Shown here piece by piece: positions 1-6,278 of a stretch of 12,907 nucleotides of DNA. Origin of the DNA: Clostridia bacterium (lineage in GTDB: Bacteria; Bacillota; Clostridia; Oscillospirales; RGIG7773); assembly GCA_017554835.1 (NCBI GenBank), contig JAFZHO010000131.1, positions 1 to 12,907 of the forward strand, given 5' to 3'. The first letter of the stretch is position 1; every line of letters starts with the position of its first letter. Under the pieces are notes generated by a model that worked only from the letters and a program-made list of their open reading frames with translations, was not told the DNA's origin and searched no databases. The translations under genes and the position numbers were made by a program.

Positions 1-2
1 AT

Positions 3-725
3 ATTTTTAACGATAACAAAATGCAGCAGCACCCCCTTTCCAAAATCGGCGATTATTATATAAATTCCTCAAAGGGATTTCGCATTTATAACGGCTCTCA
101 GATTATAGGCGCTCTTTCTGCCACGGATTTATGCCAGTATGGAGAAAACCTATATTTTATTTCCCCCGATTTTAAAAAAGGAATATATAAAATCTCCAAA
201 GAAGGCGGTCTTTCCAAGCTTCTTATTTCGGGGAATATCTCTTCTCTTAAAAATATCGGACCCGTTCTGTTTTACATAAAGGATAATTCTCTATACCTTT
301 GCGATGAAAATGGTAAAAACGAAACCCTTCTTTTTGAGACCATTTCTCAATACGTGATAAAAAATAAGGACCTATATTTTCTTCGGGACGGCATTTTATA
401 TAGGGCGTCTCTTTTTGAAGATGAAATAACCGAAATCAAAAAAGACGTTACAAGTTTTGACGTTTTCCCGGATGGAGATATATATTATCTTTCAAAGGAC
501 AAAAAACTTTTCAAAGGAGAAAATAAACTTGGCGAAAATATCTCCTCCTTTGCCCTTTCTCCCTATGAGGAAAAAATCGCCTTCCTTTCGGAAAATGTTT
601 TATATTACAACGGTGAAAGAATCGAAAACGGGCATATTTATTCTCCCTGTTTTTCGGGAAATTCCCTTTGCTATTACCTTATAAACGAAAAAGGCGAATA
701 TATAAAAGAAATACCACTTGATTAA
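3..725 (+). CDS. Beta-propeller-like protein of unknown function, 5' end outside window
   Basis: The frame is open from base 3 to the TAA at 723-725, about 240 codons. The first ATG (21) has no SD sequence before it, and the frame continues upstream without a stop through I-F-N-D-N-K. The gene therefore most likely begins outside the window. The visible protein is built from at least five loosely repeated beta-strand units, such as NLYFISPD..GIYKI, VLFYIKDNSLYLCDENG, DLYFLRDGILYRA, DIYYLSKDKKLFKG and IAFLSENVLYYNGE. This spacing of paired aromatic strands with D/N-G turns resembles TolB/DUF5050-like beta-propeller blades. No catalytic motif is seen. No membrane segment is seen in the visible part; a signal peptide or anchor could lie in the missing N-terminus. 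The function is unknown and the fold call is inference from the repeat pattern. A terminator follows immediately. Confidence 0.75.
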   Translation: MFNDNKMQQHPLSKIGDYYINSSKGFRIYNGSQIIGALSATDLCQYGENLYFISPDFKKGIYKISKEGGLSKLLISGNISSLKNIGPVLFYIKDNSLYLCDENGKNETLLFETISQYVIKNKDLYFLRDGILYRASLFEDEITEIKKDVTSFDVFPDGDIYYLSKDKKLFKGENKLGENISSFALSPYEEKIAFLSENVLYYNGERIENGHIYSPCFSGNSLCYYLINEKGEYIKEIPLD

Positions 726-753
726 ACGGATGGGTTTTTCCCGCCCGTTTTTT
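724..753 (+). terminator. Rho-independent terminator of the beta-propeller-like gene
   Basis: The stem pairs ACGGATGGG (726-734) with CCCGCCCGT (740-748), with one A-C mismatch and one G-T pair, around a T5 loop. A run of T (748-753) follows. It overlaps the last base or two of the stop codon, a position typical of intrinsic terminators. Confidence 0.8.
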
Positions 754-777
754 ATGCGAATAAGCCCCGCCCAACAT

Positions 778-838
778 CGTAGGGGCGGATTCCATATCCG
801 CCCGTTGTTTCGGGAGGGGATGGAACCCCTCCCCTACG
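778..838. repeat. Palindromic intergenic repeat, two-hairpin unit with outer arms
   Basis: The 61-base unit has outer inverted arms CGTAGGGG (778-785) and CCCCTACG (831-838). Inside are two perfect 8-bp hairpins: GGGCGGAT/ATCCGCCC (783-790, 796-803) and GGGAGGGG/CCCCTCCC (812-819, 826-833). The arms share bases with the hairpins, so alternative folds compete. It is much more GC-rich than the neighbouring genes. From memory, units of this look are scattered between genes in Clostridia genomes, as REP- or MITE-like repeats; that part is not verified here. I see no coding potential. Confidence 0.7.
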
Positions 839-860
839 GTTTGCCACGATAAACGCGCTA

Positions 861-918
861 AAGGCTCCCTTGTGTAAAGGGAGCTGTCTGAACGAATGTG
901 AAGACTGAGGGATTGTTG
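861..918. repeat. Second intergenic repeat unit with perfect 8-bp hairpin
   Basis: GCTCCCTT (864-871) and AAGGGAGC (877-884) form a perfect stem around GTGTA. This is followed by GTCT...AGAC (886-889, 901-904) and the segment GACTGAGGGATTGTTG. I recall the combination of a CTCCCTT-type hairpin followed by CTGAGGGATTGT as a common dispersed intergenic repeat in gut Clostridia, but cannot check it here. The boundaries are approximate. Together with the unit at 778-838 it fills most of the 757-950 intergenic stretch. Confidence 0.6.
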
Positions 919-952
919 CTTGCTGGAATGGTCATTGATAATCAGATTCAAA

Positions 953-986
953 AAATAAAATCCTCGGTAAATCCGAGGATTTTTTT
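953..986 (-). terminator. Terminator downstream of the XRE regulator gene (potentially bidirectional)
   Basis: AATCCTCGG (959-967 area) pairs with CCGAGGATT (973-981 area) around a short TAAAT loop. An A-run on the left and a T-run on the right give a U-tract on either transcript. It sits about 10 bases beyond the stop of the minus-strand regulator at 996, so its main role is probably ending that transcript. It could also stop read-through from the left. Confidence 0.75.
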
Positions 987-995
987 AATATATCT

Positions 996-1235
996 TTAAT
1001 CAACAATATTTTCTCTTTGAAACAAGGGCGAATCAAAAAATTCCGTTATGGTAATTTCAAGCCCCTCGCAAATCTCGTATATAATACGAAGTTTTACGCT
1101 TGGAAAAGAACAACTCATAATAGTGCTGAGAGTAGACTGGGGAACACCGCTTTTCATAGAAAGTTTATATTGAGTAAGCTCTCTCTCCTTGCAAAGTTCT
1201 TTTATTCTTATTGCTACTGCCTCGTTTAGTTTCAT
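996..1235 (-). CDS. Small XRE-family helix-turn-helix transcriptional regulator
   Basis: The product has 79 residues and is essentially a single Cro/C1-type DNA-binding domain. The helix-turn-helix lies at about residues 19-45 (LTQYKLSMKSGVPQSTLSTI), followed by the family's usual I-Y-E-I-C-E-G-L-x-I-T-x-x-E-F-F segment. I chose the ATG at 1235 over the in-frame upstream ATG (1256). The former has AGGAGA (1247-1242) exactly 6 bases ahead, and the longer start would include this SD site inside the gene. Small proteins of this kind act as dimeric repressors or activators and often control themselves. Direct and inverted repeats lie just upstream, and a divergent 57-residue gene shares the intergenic region, so both genes are candidate targets. 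The family assignment is firm; the target is inference. Confidence 0.9.
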   Translation of the reverse strand: MKLNEAVAIRIKELCKERELTQYKLSMKSGVPQSTLSTIMSCSFPSVKLRIIYEICEGLEITITEFFDSPLFQRENIVD

Positions 1236-1244
1236 TTTGTCTCT

Positions 1245-1312
1245 CCTATACTTCATTTGCTTGATATAAGTATAGGTTTTTCTTTATGTATGATACTTCG
1301 GCTACTTGATAT
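1245..1312. promoter_or_regulatory. Putative operator region between the XRE gene and the divergent small gene
   Basis: Two imperfect 20-base direct repeats lie exactly 45 bases apart: ATACTTC-N5-CTTGATAT at 1248-1267 and again at 1293-1312, with 16 of 20 bases identical. The first copy also sits in a perfect 9-bp inverted repeat, CCTATACTT (1245-1253) and AAGTATAGG (1268-1276), which overlaps the SD of the regulator. The second copy covers the -35 hexamer of the divergent promoter. This is the arrangement expected of operators for a self-regulating XRE protein. Binding is inference. Confidence 0.5.
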
Positions 1313-1334
1313 TTTTTCAAAATCATAGTAAAAT
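1306..1334 (+). promoter_or_regulatory. Sigma-A-type promoter of the small Cys-rich gene
   Basis: TTGATA (1306-1311) and TAAAAT (1329-1334) are separated by 17 bases, with one or two mismatches each to the consensus. The start codon at 1355 is close, so the 5' leader would be very short, with the SD AAGGATG near its start. The -35 overlaps the second direct repeat copy. Confidence 0.55.
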
Positions 1335-1354
1335 TATATAAAGGATGTGATAAA

Positions 1355-1528
1355 ATGAACTGCGAAAACAATTTTTGCATATATTGGTCGGAGGGAAAAT
1401 GTATATTAGAGAATATTTCCTTGGACGCATCAGGCAGGTGCGAGGATTGTATTCTCGTTAATATCGACGAATCTCTCCTGGCACTTTTACGAAAAAAACT
1501 ATTAGATAAATACGAGGAAGATTTATAA
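1355..1528 (+). CDS. 57-residue Cys-rich small protein, putative metal-binding
   Basis: This gene was found by reading the frame directly. An ATG at 1355 lies 7 bases after AAGGATG, and the frame runs for 57 codons to TAA at 1526-1528. The protein begins MNCENNFCIYW and contains five cysteines at residues 3, 8, 16, 29 and 32, spaced C-x4-C-x7-C-x12-C-x2-C. An acidic and leucine-rich helical tail follows. The cysteine pattern suggests a small zinc-binding or redox-active fold. I believe similar short proteins occur in other Clostridia, but I cannot name a family with certainty. It is divergent from the XRE gene, has its own promoter and terminator, and so forms a monocistronic unit. Function unknown. 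Confidence 0.75.
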   Translation: MNCENNFCIYWSEGKCILENISLDASGRCEDCILVNIDESLLALLRKKLLDKYEEDL

Positions 1529-1554
1529 ACAATTCTTCCACCATCTTTGATTCC

Positions 1555-1582
1555 CCCTCCTTGCGTAAAGGAGGGTTTTTTA
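1555..1582 (+). terminator. Rho-independent terminator of the small Cys-rich gene
   Basis: CCCTCCTT (1555-1562) and AAGGAGGG (1568-1575) form a perfect 8-bp stem with loop GCGTA, followed by TTTTTT. Its core closely resembles the hairpin at 864-884, down to the loop and closing A/T pairs. Confidence 0.85.
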
Positions 1583-1617
1583 TTACTTTTTCAACGGGAA
1601 AATACCTATGGTTTTTC

Positions 1618-1646
1618 TTGAAAAATTCGTGGAATTTAGTTATAAT
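1618..1646 (+). promoter_or_regulatory. Strong sigma-A-type promoter of the femX-mnmE-...-ddl gene run
   Basis: TTGAAA (1618-1623) and a perfect TATAAT (1641-1646) are separated by the ideal 17 bases. Transcription would begin near 1653 and give a leader of about 55 bases before femX. It is the clearest promoter upstream of the long plus-strand gene run. Confidence 0.75.
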
Positions 1647-1665
1647 ATATTATGTATATACTTTT

Positions 1666-1704
1666 TTAAGGTGGCAGGGGTTTCTCCTGTTATATTAAGG
1701 TGGC
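1666..1704 (+). promoter_or_regulatory. femX leader: duplicated SD-like site around a hairpin
   Basis: The 10-mer TTAAGGTGGC occurs at 1666-1675 and again at 1695-1704. Between them CAGGGG (1675-1680) can pair with CTCCTG (1684-1689) around TTT. The second copy carries the working SD AAGGTGG, 5 bases before the femX ATG. The first has no suitable start codon nearby and may act as a standby ribosome site or be a chance duplication. Confidence 0.35.
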
Positions 1705-1708
1705 TATT

Positions 1709-2761
1709 ATGGAAATTTTAAATAAAAAGGATTACCCTCAATACGAAGAATTTTTATTAAAACAAAAGGGCTCAAGTTTTCTCCAATGCAATAACTGGGC
1801 AAAGGTCAAGGATATGTGGGAGAGCGAAGTTGTCGTTTCCCGAAACGAAAAGGGCGAAATCGTTGGCGGCGCTATGGTGCTTATCCGAAAAATCCCTCCT
1901 TTCAACGTATCTCTTATGTATGCGCCTCACGGGCCTTGCTGGGATTTTAAGAACAAAGAGGTTCTTAAAGATATTCTCGACGGAATAAAGGTCCTCGCAA
2001 AAAAATATAACGCTTATCTTTTCAAAATGGACCCCTTCGTTTTTGAAGATGATGAAGAATTTATCAAAAATGCAAGAGAGCTTGGTTTTATATATGATTT
2101 TTCAAAGCAAAAGGGTTTTAAAACCTATCAACCGAGGGTTAATTATATTATAAACTTTAACGGAAGAACAAAAGAGGAAATCTTCGCAAATTTCCATAAA
2201 AAATGTCGTTACAATATCCGAGTTGCAACAAAACACGGAGTGGAATGCAAGGTTTGCGACGTTTCCAAAATCGATGATTTCTATAATATTTTAAAAGTTA
2301 CCGCAAAAAGAGACGGATTTATAATCCGTGGCAAAGAATATTATATAAAAATGCTCCAAAATCTCGGCGATTATATAAAATTATATATCTGCTACTATAA
2401 CGGTGTTCCCGTTTCGGGGGCAGTTACCACTTTCTTCGGCGAGAGGGCAGTTTACGTTTACGGCGCTTCTGATAATAACCACCGAAACGTTATGCCAAAT
2501 TATCTTATGCAGTGGACTATGATTTCCGATGCTATTGATATGGGCTGCGAAATCTACGATTTTATGGGGATTGCGGGCTACGATGACGAAAATAGCAAAA
2601 CCTACGGAATTTATAGATTCAAAAGTTCTTTCTCGGGAGAGATTGCAAAATACGCAGGAGAGTTTGATTTTATTATCGATAAAAAGAAAAAATTTCTTGC
2701 TGATATGTCTTTCTTCGCTCTTAGCGTTTTGAAAAAAGTTAAAAATCTTCTTATAAGGTGA
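1709..2761 (+). CDS. FemAB/FemX-family peptidyltransferase (peptidoglycan bridge or stem amino-acid addition)
   Basis: Fem-family enzymes transfer an amino acid from aminoacyl-tRNA to the stem peptide of peptidoglycan precursors at the cytoplasmic membrane face. The product is 350 residues from the ATG at 1709, which has AAGGTGG 5 bases upstream; an in-frame GTG at 1700 overlaps that SD and is less likely. Family hallmarks seen: SSFLQCNNWAKVK near residues 22-34, YAPHGP at 71-76, KCRYNIRVATKHGV at 165-178 and a second acetyltransferase-like half with GAVTTFFGERAVYVYGAS at 237-254. No long coiled-coil insert is visible between the halves, so it is closer to FemX/MurM-like single-chain types than to FemA/FemB of staphylococci. 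The amino acid and attachment site cannot be read from sequence. It is probably the first gene of the long transcript. Its stop codon lies inside the left end of a repeat element. Confidence 0.88.
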   Translation: MEILNKKDYPQYEEFLLKQKGSSFLQCNNWAKVKDMWESEVVVSRNEKGEIVGGAMVLIRKIPPFNVSLMYAPHGPCWDFKNKEVLKDILDGIKVLAKKYNAYLFKMDPFVFEDDEEFIKNARELGFIYDFSKQKGFKTYQPRVNYIINFNGRTKEEIFANFHKKCRYNIRVATKHGVECKVCDVSKIDDFYNILKVTAKRDGFIIRGKEYYIKMLQNLGDYIKLYICYYNGVPVSGAVTTFFGERAVYVYGASDNNHRNVMPNYLMQWTMISDAIDMGCEIYDFMGIAGYDDENSKTYGIYRFKSSFSGEIAKYAGEFDFIIDKKKKFLADMSFFALSVLKKVKNLLIR

Positions 2762-3010
2762 CAAGAGTCGAACCTGCTACGGTTTGGCTCGCCACCTTTT
2801 CCCGCCTTTCTCGCGTTCGTTTTTGCAAGGCGACAGCCTTGCTGCAAACTCCACGCTTTGCCTTTCGAAAAAAGTTGGCAGAGCGAAACTCTTCGACCTG
2901 CCAAATAAATAATTTTTTGGGAGGGCGTAGCCGTAAGAGTAAGGGATGAGGCAAGAAAAAACAAAAAATTATTATTTGACAGGCGTGACAGGTTCAACTC
3001 TTGTCACCTT
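2755..3010. mobile_element. MITE-like element with 22-base terminal inverted repeats, non-coding
   Basis: The left end (2755-2776, beginning AAGGTGACAAGAG and ending GAACCTG) and the right end (2989-3010) are inverted copies that differ at one of 22 bases. Inside, a 7-bp hairpin GCAAGGC-GACA-GCCTTGC lies at 2825-2842. A long A/T-rich inverted repeat pairs 2897-2919 with 2962-2983, with one mismatch and one bulge. The interior around 2775-2890 is visibly more GC-rich than the flanking genes. No transposase and no credible gene is present, so if mobile it would depend on an enzyme elsewhere. The femX stop TGA (2759-2761) is within the left end. AGGTGA occurs at the left end (2756-2761) and again just after the right end (3012-3017), which could be a target duplication or part of the end. 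Class and mobility are inference. Confidence 0.7.
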
Positions 3011-3022
3011 GAGGTGAAAACT

Positions 3023-4387
3023 ATGGAATTTGATACTATTGCAGCTATTTCCACTCCAATCGGAACGGGAGCAGTTTCTGCAATCAGAATAAGCGGAAAA
3101 GACGCCGTTAAAATCGGAGACAAAATCTTTTTCGGGAAAAAGAAACTTTCCCAGTGCGAAAGTCATACCGCTCATTACGGCGAAATTAAATATAACGAAA
3201 AAACAATCGATATGGTTTTATGCCTTGTTATGAAAGGGCCAAATACCTATACGGGAGAAGATACGGTTGAGATTTTCTGCCACGGCGGGATAGTTGTTAC
3301 GAAAAACGTTCTCGAAACCGTTCTTGCCGCAGGGGCAAGGCAGGCCCTTGGGGGAGAGTTTACAAAACGGGCGTTTCTCAACGGAAAAATGGACCTTTCC
3401 CAGAGCGAAAGTATTATCGATATAATCAATGCAAAATCCTCTCTTGAAAAAGATATTGCCATAAATCAGGCGGGAGGAACCTTGCAGAAAAATATCTTTG
3501 CTTTAAGGCAGGAACTTATTGAAATTTCTGCAAATATGATGGCGTTTATTGATTTTCCTGATGAGGACCTTATAAACGATACCACCGAAACTCTTTGCGA
3601 AAAAATGAAACTTTGCCTTGAAAAAGTGGAAAAGCTTCTTCGCTCATATCAGTCGGGGCGAATTATCCGTGACGGAATAAATACCGCCATCGTAGGAAAA
3701 CCAAACGTGGGAAAATCCTCTCTTATGAATATTTTTGCAGGTTGCGATAAAAGCATCGTAACGGATATTGAGGGCACTACCCGTGACGTAGTTGAAGAAA
3801 GAGTTGACATAGACGGAATTATCCTTAATCTCTGGGATACTGCGGGAATCCGCCAAAGCGACGATAAGGTTGAATCCATCGGCGTTTTGAAAAGCAAGGA
3901 AAAACTTTCGAAAGCTCAGCTTGTTATAGCCGTTTTTGATGGGTCGATCCCTCTATCCTCTGAAGATGAGGAAATTATCCGACTTTTAGAAGGCAAAAAA
4001 GTAATTGCAGTTATAAATAAAACCGACCTTGAAGAAAAAATCGATAAAAATTATATAGAAAGTCTTGGTATTCCCACTATTTCCATTTCTGCCCTTTCCG
4101 AAAAGGGAATAGATGAACTTAAAGGGAAAATCAAAGAAATGTTTATAGACGAAAATCTCATTTCCTCAGGAGAAGAGATTATAACAAACGCCCGCCATTT
4201 CGAAGCTTTGACAAAATGCAAAAATAGTCTTTGTCAGGGGATTTCGGCTTTTGAAACGGGACTTACTGCCGATATGATTTCCATTGACCTTGAAAACGCT
4301 ATTTCAAGTCTTGGAGAAATCGTTGGTATGACCGTTTCTGAAGAAATCGTTGATACAATTTTCAGAAAATTTTGCGTTGGCAAATAA
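3023..4387 (+). CDS. mnmE: tRNA uridine-5-carboxymethylaminomethyl modification GTPase MnmE
   Basis: MnmE pairs with MnmG to install the aminomethyl-type group at C5 of the wobble uridine (U34) of certain tRNAs, using a methylene/formyl-tetrahydrofolate carbon and GTP hydrolysis. The ATG at 3023 follows GAGGTG by 6 bases and gives 454 residues, the usual full length; the in-frame GTG at 3014 lies within the SD. An N-terminal folate-binding domain begins with DTIAAISTPIG. The helical domain is interrupted by the G domain, which has a complete motif set: GKPNVGKSS (about 225-233), EGTTRD (250-255), DTAG (272-275) and NKTD (332-335). The protein ends in FCVGK, with the conserved catalytic cysteine at 451. 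It is followed 17 bases later by mnmG. The repeat element lies directly upstream, so expression depends on read-through or a promoter there. Confidence 0.97.
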   Translation: MEFDTIAAISTPIGTGAVSAIRISGKDAVKIGDKIFFGKKKLSQCESHTAHYGEIKYNEKTIDMVLCLVMKGPNTYTGEDTVEIFCHGGIVVTKNVLETVLAAGARQALGGEFTKRAFLNGKMDLSQSESIIDIINAKSSLEKDIAINQAGGTLQKNIFALRQELIEISANMMAFIDFPDEDLINDTTETLCEKMKLCLEKVEKLLRSYQSGRIIRDGINTAIVGKPNVGKSSLMNIFAGCDKSIVTDIEGTTRDVVEERVDIDGIILNLWDTAGIRQSDDKVESIGVLKSKEKLSKAQLVIAVFDGSIPLSSEDEEIIRLLEGKKVIAVINKTDLEEKIDKNYIESLGIPTISISALSEKGIDELKGKIKEMFIDENLISSGEEIITNARHFEALTKCKNSLCQGISAFETGLTADMISIDLENAISSLGEIVGMTVSEEIVDTIFRKFCVGK

Positions 4388-4404
4388 TAAGGTGAAGATT
4401 AAAT

Positions 4405-6276
4405 ATGAGTTTTTTAGCAGAAAATTTTGACGCAGTGGTAATAGGTGCCGGCCACGCCGGTATAGAGGCCGGTCTCTCTATGGCGAGACTTGGCTTTAAG
4501 GTATGCGTTTTTACAATAAATATGGATTCCGTTGGCAATATGCCCTGCAATCCCTCCATTGGTGGAACTGCAAAAGGCCATCTGGTTAAAGAGATTGATG
4601 CTCTTGGCGGTCAGATGGGAAAAAGCGCTGATGCCACCTTTTTGCAGAGCAAGATGCTTAATAAGGGAAAAGGCCCTGCCGTTCATTCTCTTCGTGTTCA
4701 AAGTGATAGAAGAGCATATCAGGAATATATGAAAAAAGTCCTTGAAGAAACAGAAAACCTATACCTTAAACAAGCCGAAATAACAAAAATTCATATAGAA
4801 AACGGCGAAGTCAAGGGAGTTTATACCCATCTTGATACATATTACTCCTGCAAGGCCGTTATAATCGCAAGCGGAACCTACCTAAAAGGCAAAATCATTA
4901 TAGGAGATAAATCATATGAGGGCGGTCCTGACGGAATGTTTGCCGCAAATTCCCTTTCTCAAAGTCTTATTGATGCGGGGGTTTCTCTTCGCAGATTCAA
5001 AACGGGCACCCCTGCAAGAGTAAATAAAAGAAGCATTGATTTTTCAAAAATGCAGGAGGAAAAAGGCGACGATAAAATCATTCCTTTCTCCTTTGAAAAT
5101 ACTGATATCGGTGAAAACAAGGTAAGCTGTTACCTCACTTATACCAATAAAGAAACCCATCAGATTATAAAGGATAATCTTCATAGATCCCCCCTTTATG
5201 CAGGTCTTATCGAGGGGGTTGGCCCTCGTTACTGTCCAAGTATTGAGGATAAGGTTGTTCGTTTTTCTGATAAAGAAAGGCATCAGATTTTTATTGAGCC
5301 AATGGGGCTTTCTACTAACGAAATGTATATTCAGGGGTTTTCTTCTTCCCTGCCTGAAGACGTTCAGATAAAAATGATGCATACGGTAAAAGGTCTTGAA
5401 AACGCCGAGATAATGCGAATCGCCTACGCTATTGAATATGACTGCGTTGACCCTCTTGAGCTTTATCCCACCCTGGAATTTAAGAAAATCAAGGGTCTTT
5501 ACGGAGCAGGTCAATTCAACGGCACCTCAGGATACGAGGAAGCCGCGGCGCAAGGACTTATTGCGGGAATAAATGCTGCCTTGAAACTAAAAGGGGAAGA
5601 GCCCCTTATTTTAGATAGATCCGAATCTTATATCGGAACTTTAATTGACGACCTTGTTACAAAAGGAACAAACGAGCCCTATAGAATGATGACAAGCCGC
5701 AGCGAATACCGCCTTCTTTTAAGGCAGGATAATGCCGACCTTCGACTTACCCCCATCGGCTATAAAATAGGTCTTATATCAGAAGATAGATATAACGCTT
5801 TTCTATCAAAAAAAGAAAGAATAGAAAAAGAAATAAAACGCCTTCGAAAAGCCACCTTATCCCCATCAGAGAAGGTAAATTCTCTTCTTAAATCTCTCGG
5901 TAGCGTTCCTCTATCAACGGGGATTCACGTTGCAGATTTATTAAAAAGGCCGGAGATTACCTACGATAGCATCGCCGAAATAGATGAAACAAGGCAGGAA
6001 ACCGACTTTTTCATTTGTCAGCAGGCAGAAATCTCCATAAAATACGAAGGATATATTGAAAAACAGCTTCTGCAGGTTGAGCAGTTCAAAAAAATGGAGG
6101 GCAAAAAGCTTCCCTCTGATATAGATTATCTCAATTTGCGTGGACTTCGAATCGAGGCGGCGCAAAAGCTTGATAAAATCCGTCCTGCAAACTTAGGTCA
6201 GGCATCAAGAATCTCAGGAGTTAACCCTGCCGATATTTCCGTTTTACTAATCTATTTAGAAAGTTTGAGACAATAA
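4405..6276 (+). CDS. mnmG: tRNA uridine-5-carboxymethylaminomethyl modification enzyme MnmG (GidA)
   Basis: MnmG is the FAD-dependent partner of MnmE in wobble uridine modification. The 623 residues match the family's usual length. Visible signatures: the FAD-binding Rossmann motif VVIGAGHAGIEA (11-22), PCNPSIGGTAKGH (47-59) with Cys48, the second FAD segment ASGTYLKG (155-162), PRYCPSIEDK (274-283) with Cys277 corresponding to the catalytic cysteine, GQFNGTSGYEEAAAQG (369-384) and PYRMMTSRSEYRLLLRQDNAD (from 425). The C-terminal helical domain that binds MnmE ends in ISVLLIYLESLRQ. All expected residues appear intact. The SD AAGGTGAAG lies about 10 bases before the ATG. mnmE and mnmG form the usual pair, but the commonly following rsmG is absent here. 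Confidence 0.97.
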   Translation: MSFLAENFDAVVIGAGHAGIEAGLSMARLGFKVCVFTINMDSVGNMPCNPSIGGTAKGHLVKEIDALGGQMGKSADATFLQSKMLNKGKGPAVHSLRVQSDRRAYQEYMKKVLEETENLYLKQAEITKIHIENGEVKGVYTHLDTYYSCKAVIIASGTYLKGKIIIGDKSYEGGPDGMFAANSLSQSLIDAGVSLRRFKTGTPARVNKRSIDFSKMQEEKGDDKIIPFSFENTDIGENKVSCYLTYTNKETHQIIKDNLHRSPLYAGLIEGVGPRYCPSIEDKVVRFSDKERHQIFIEPMGLSTNEMYIQGFSSSLPEDVQIKMMHTVKGLENAEIMRIAYAIEYDCVDPLELYPTLEFKKIKGLYGAGQFNGTSGYEEAAAQGLIAGINAALKLKGEEPLILDRSESYIGTLIDDLVTKGTNEPYRMMTSRSEYRLLLRQDNADLRLTPIGYKIGLISEDRYNAFLSKKERIEKEIKRLRKATLSPSEKVNSLLKSLGSVPLSTGIHVADLLKRPEITYDSIAEIDETRQETDFFICQQAEISIKYEGYIEKQLLQVEQFKKMEGKKLPSDIDYLNLRGLRIEAAQKLDKIRPANLGQASRISGVNPADISVLLIYLESLRQ

Positions 6277-6278
6277 CT

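Noticed and set aside
21..725. ATG at 21 as the true start of the first gene
   Set aside because: No SD precedes it and the frame is open to the left edge.
679..951. Minus-strand frame of 90 codons over the intergenic repeats
   Set aside because: It is a translation of the palindromic repeats and the terminator at 724-753, runs into the end of the plus-strand gene, and has no SD or family resemblance.
1647..1708. Riboswitch or T-box in the femX leader
   Set aside because: The leader is only about 55 bases, with one small hairpin and no T-box sequence or known aptamer core.
1700..1711. GTG at 1700 as the femX start
   Set aside because: It overlaps the SD AAGGTGG that is well placed for the ATG at 1709.
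2758..2949. Plus-strand frame of 63 codons inside the MITE-like element (and overlapping minus-strand frames at 2611-2997 and 2751-2954)
   Set aside because: All lie across inverted repeats and hairpins, have no SD and no recognisable domain. Frames like these are probably repeated with the element rather than being genes.
2976..3004. Perfect -35 hexamer TTGACA at 2976-2981 as an mnmE promoter
   Set aside because: The hexamer at the right distance (TCTTGT) is a poor -10 match, and the TTGACA is part of the element's inverted repeat. It is possible but not supported.
2755..3010. A true tRNA gene, suggested by the T-arm-like ends
   Set aside because: No D-arm, anticodon arm or pairing acceptor stem can be built around either T-arm-like end.
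3014..3025. GTG at 3014 as the mnmE start
   Set aside because: It is part of the SD GAGGTG; the ATG at 3023 gives the standard 454-residue protein.
5044..5514. Minus-strand frame of 156 codons within mnmG
   Set aside because: It is antisense to a fully conserved mnmG coding region and has no SD or known domain.
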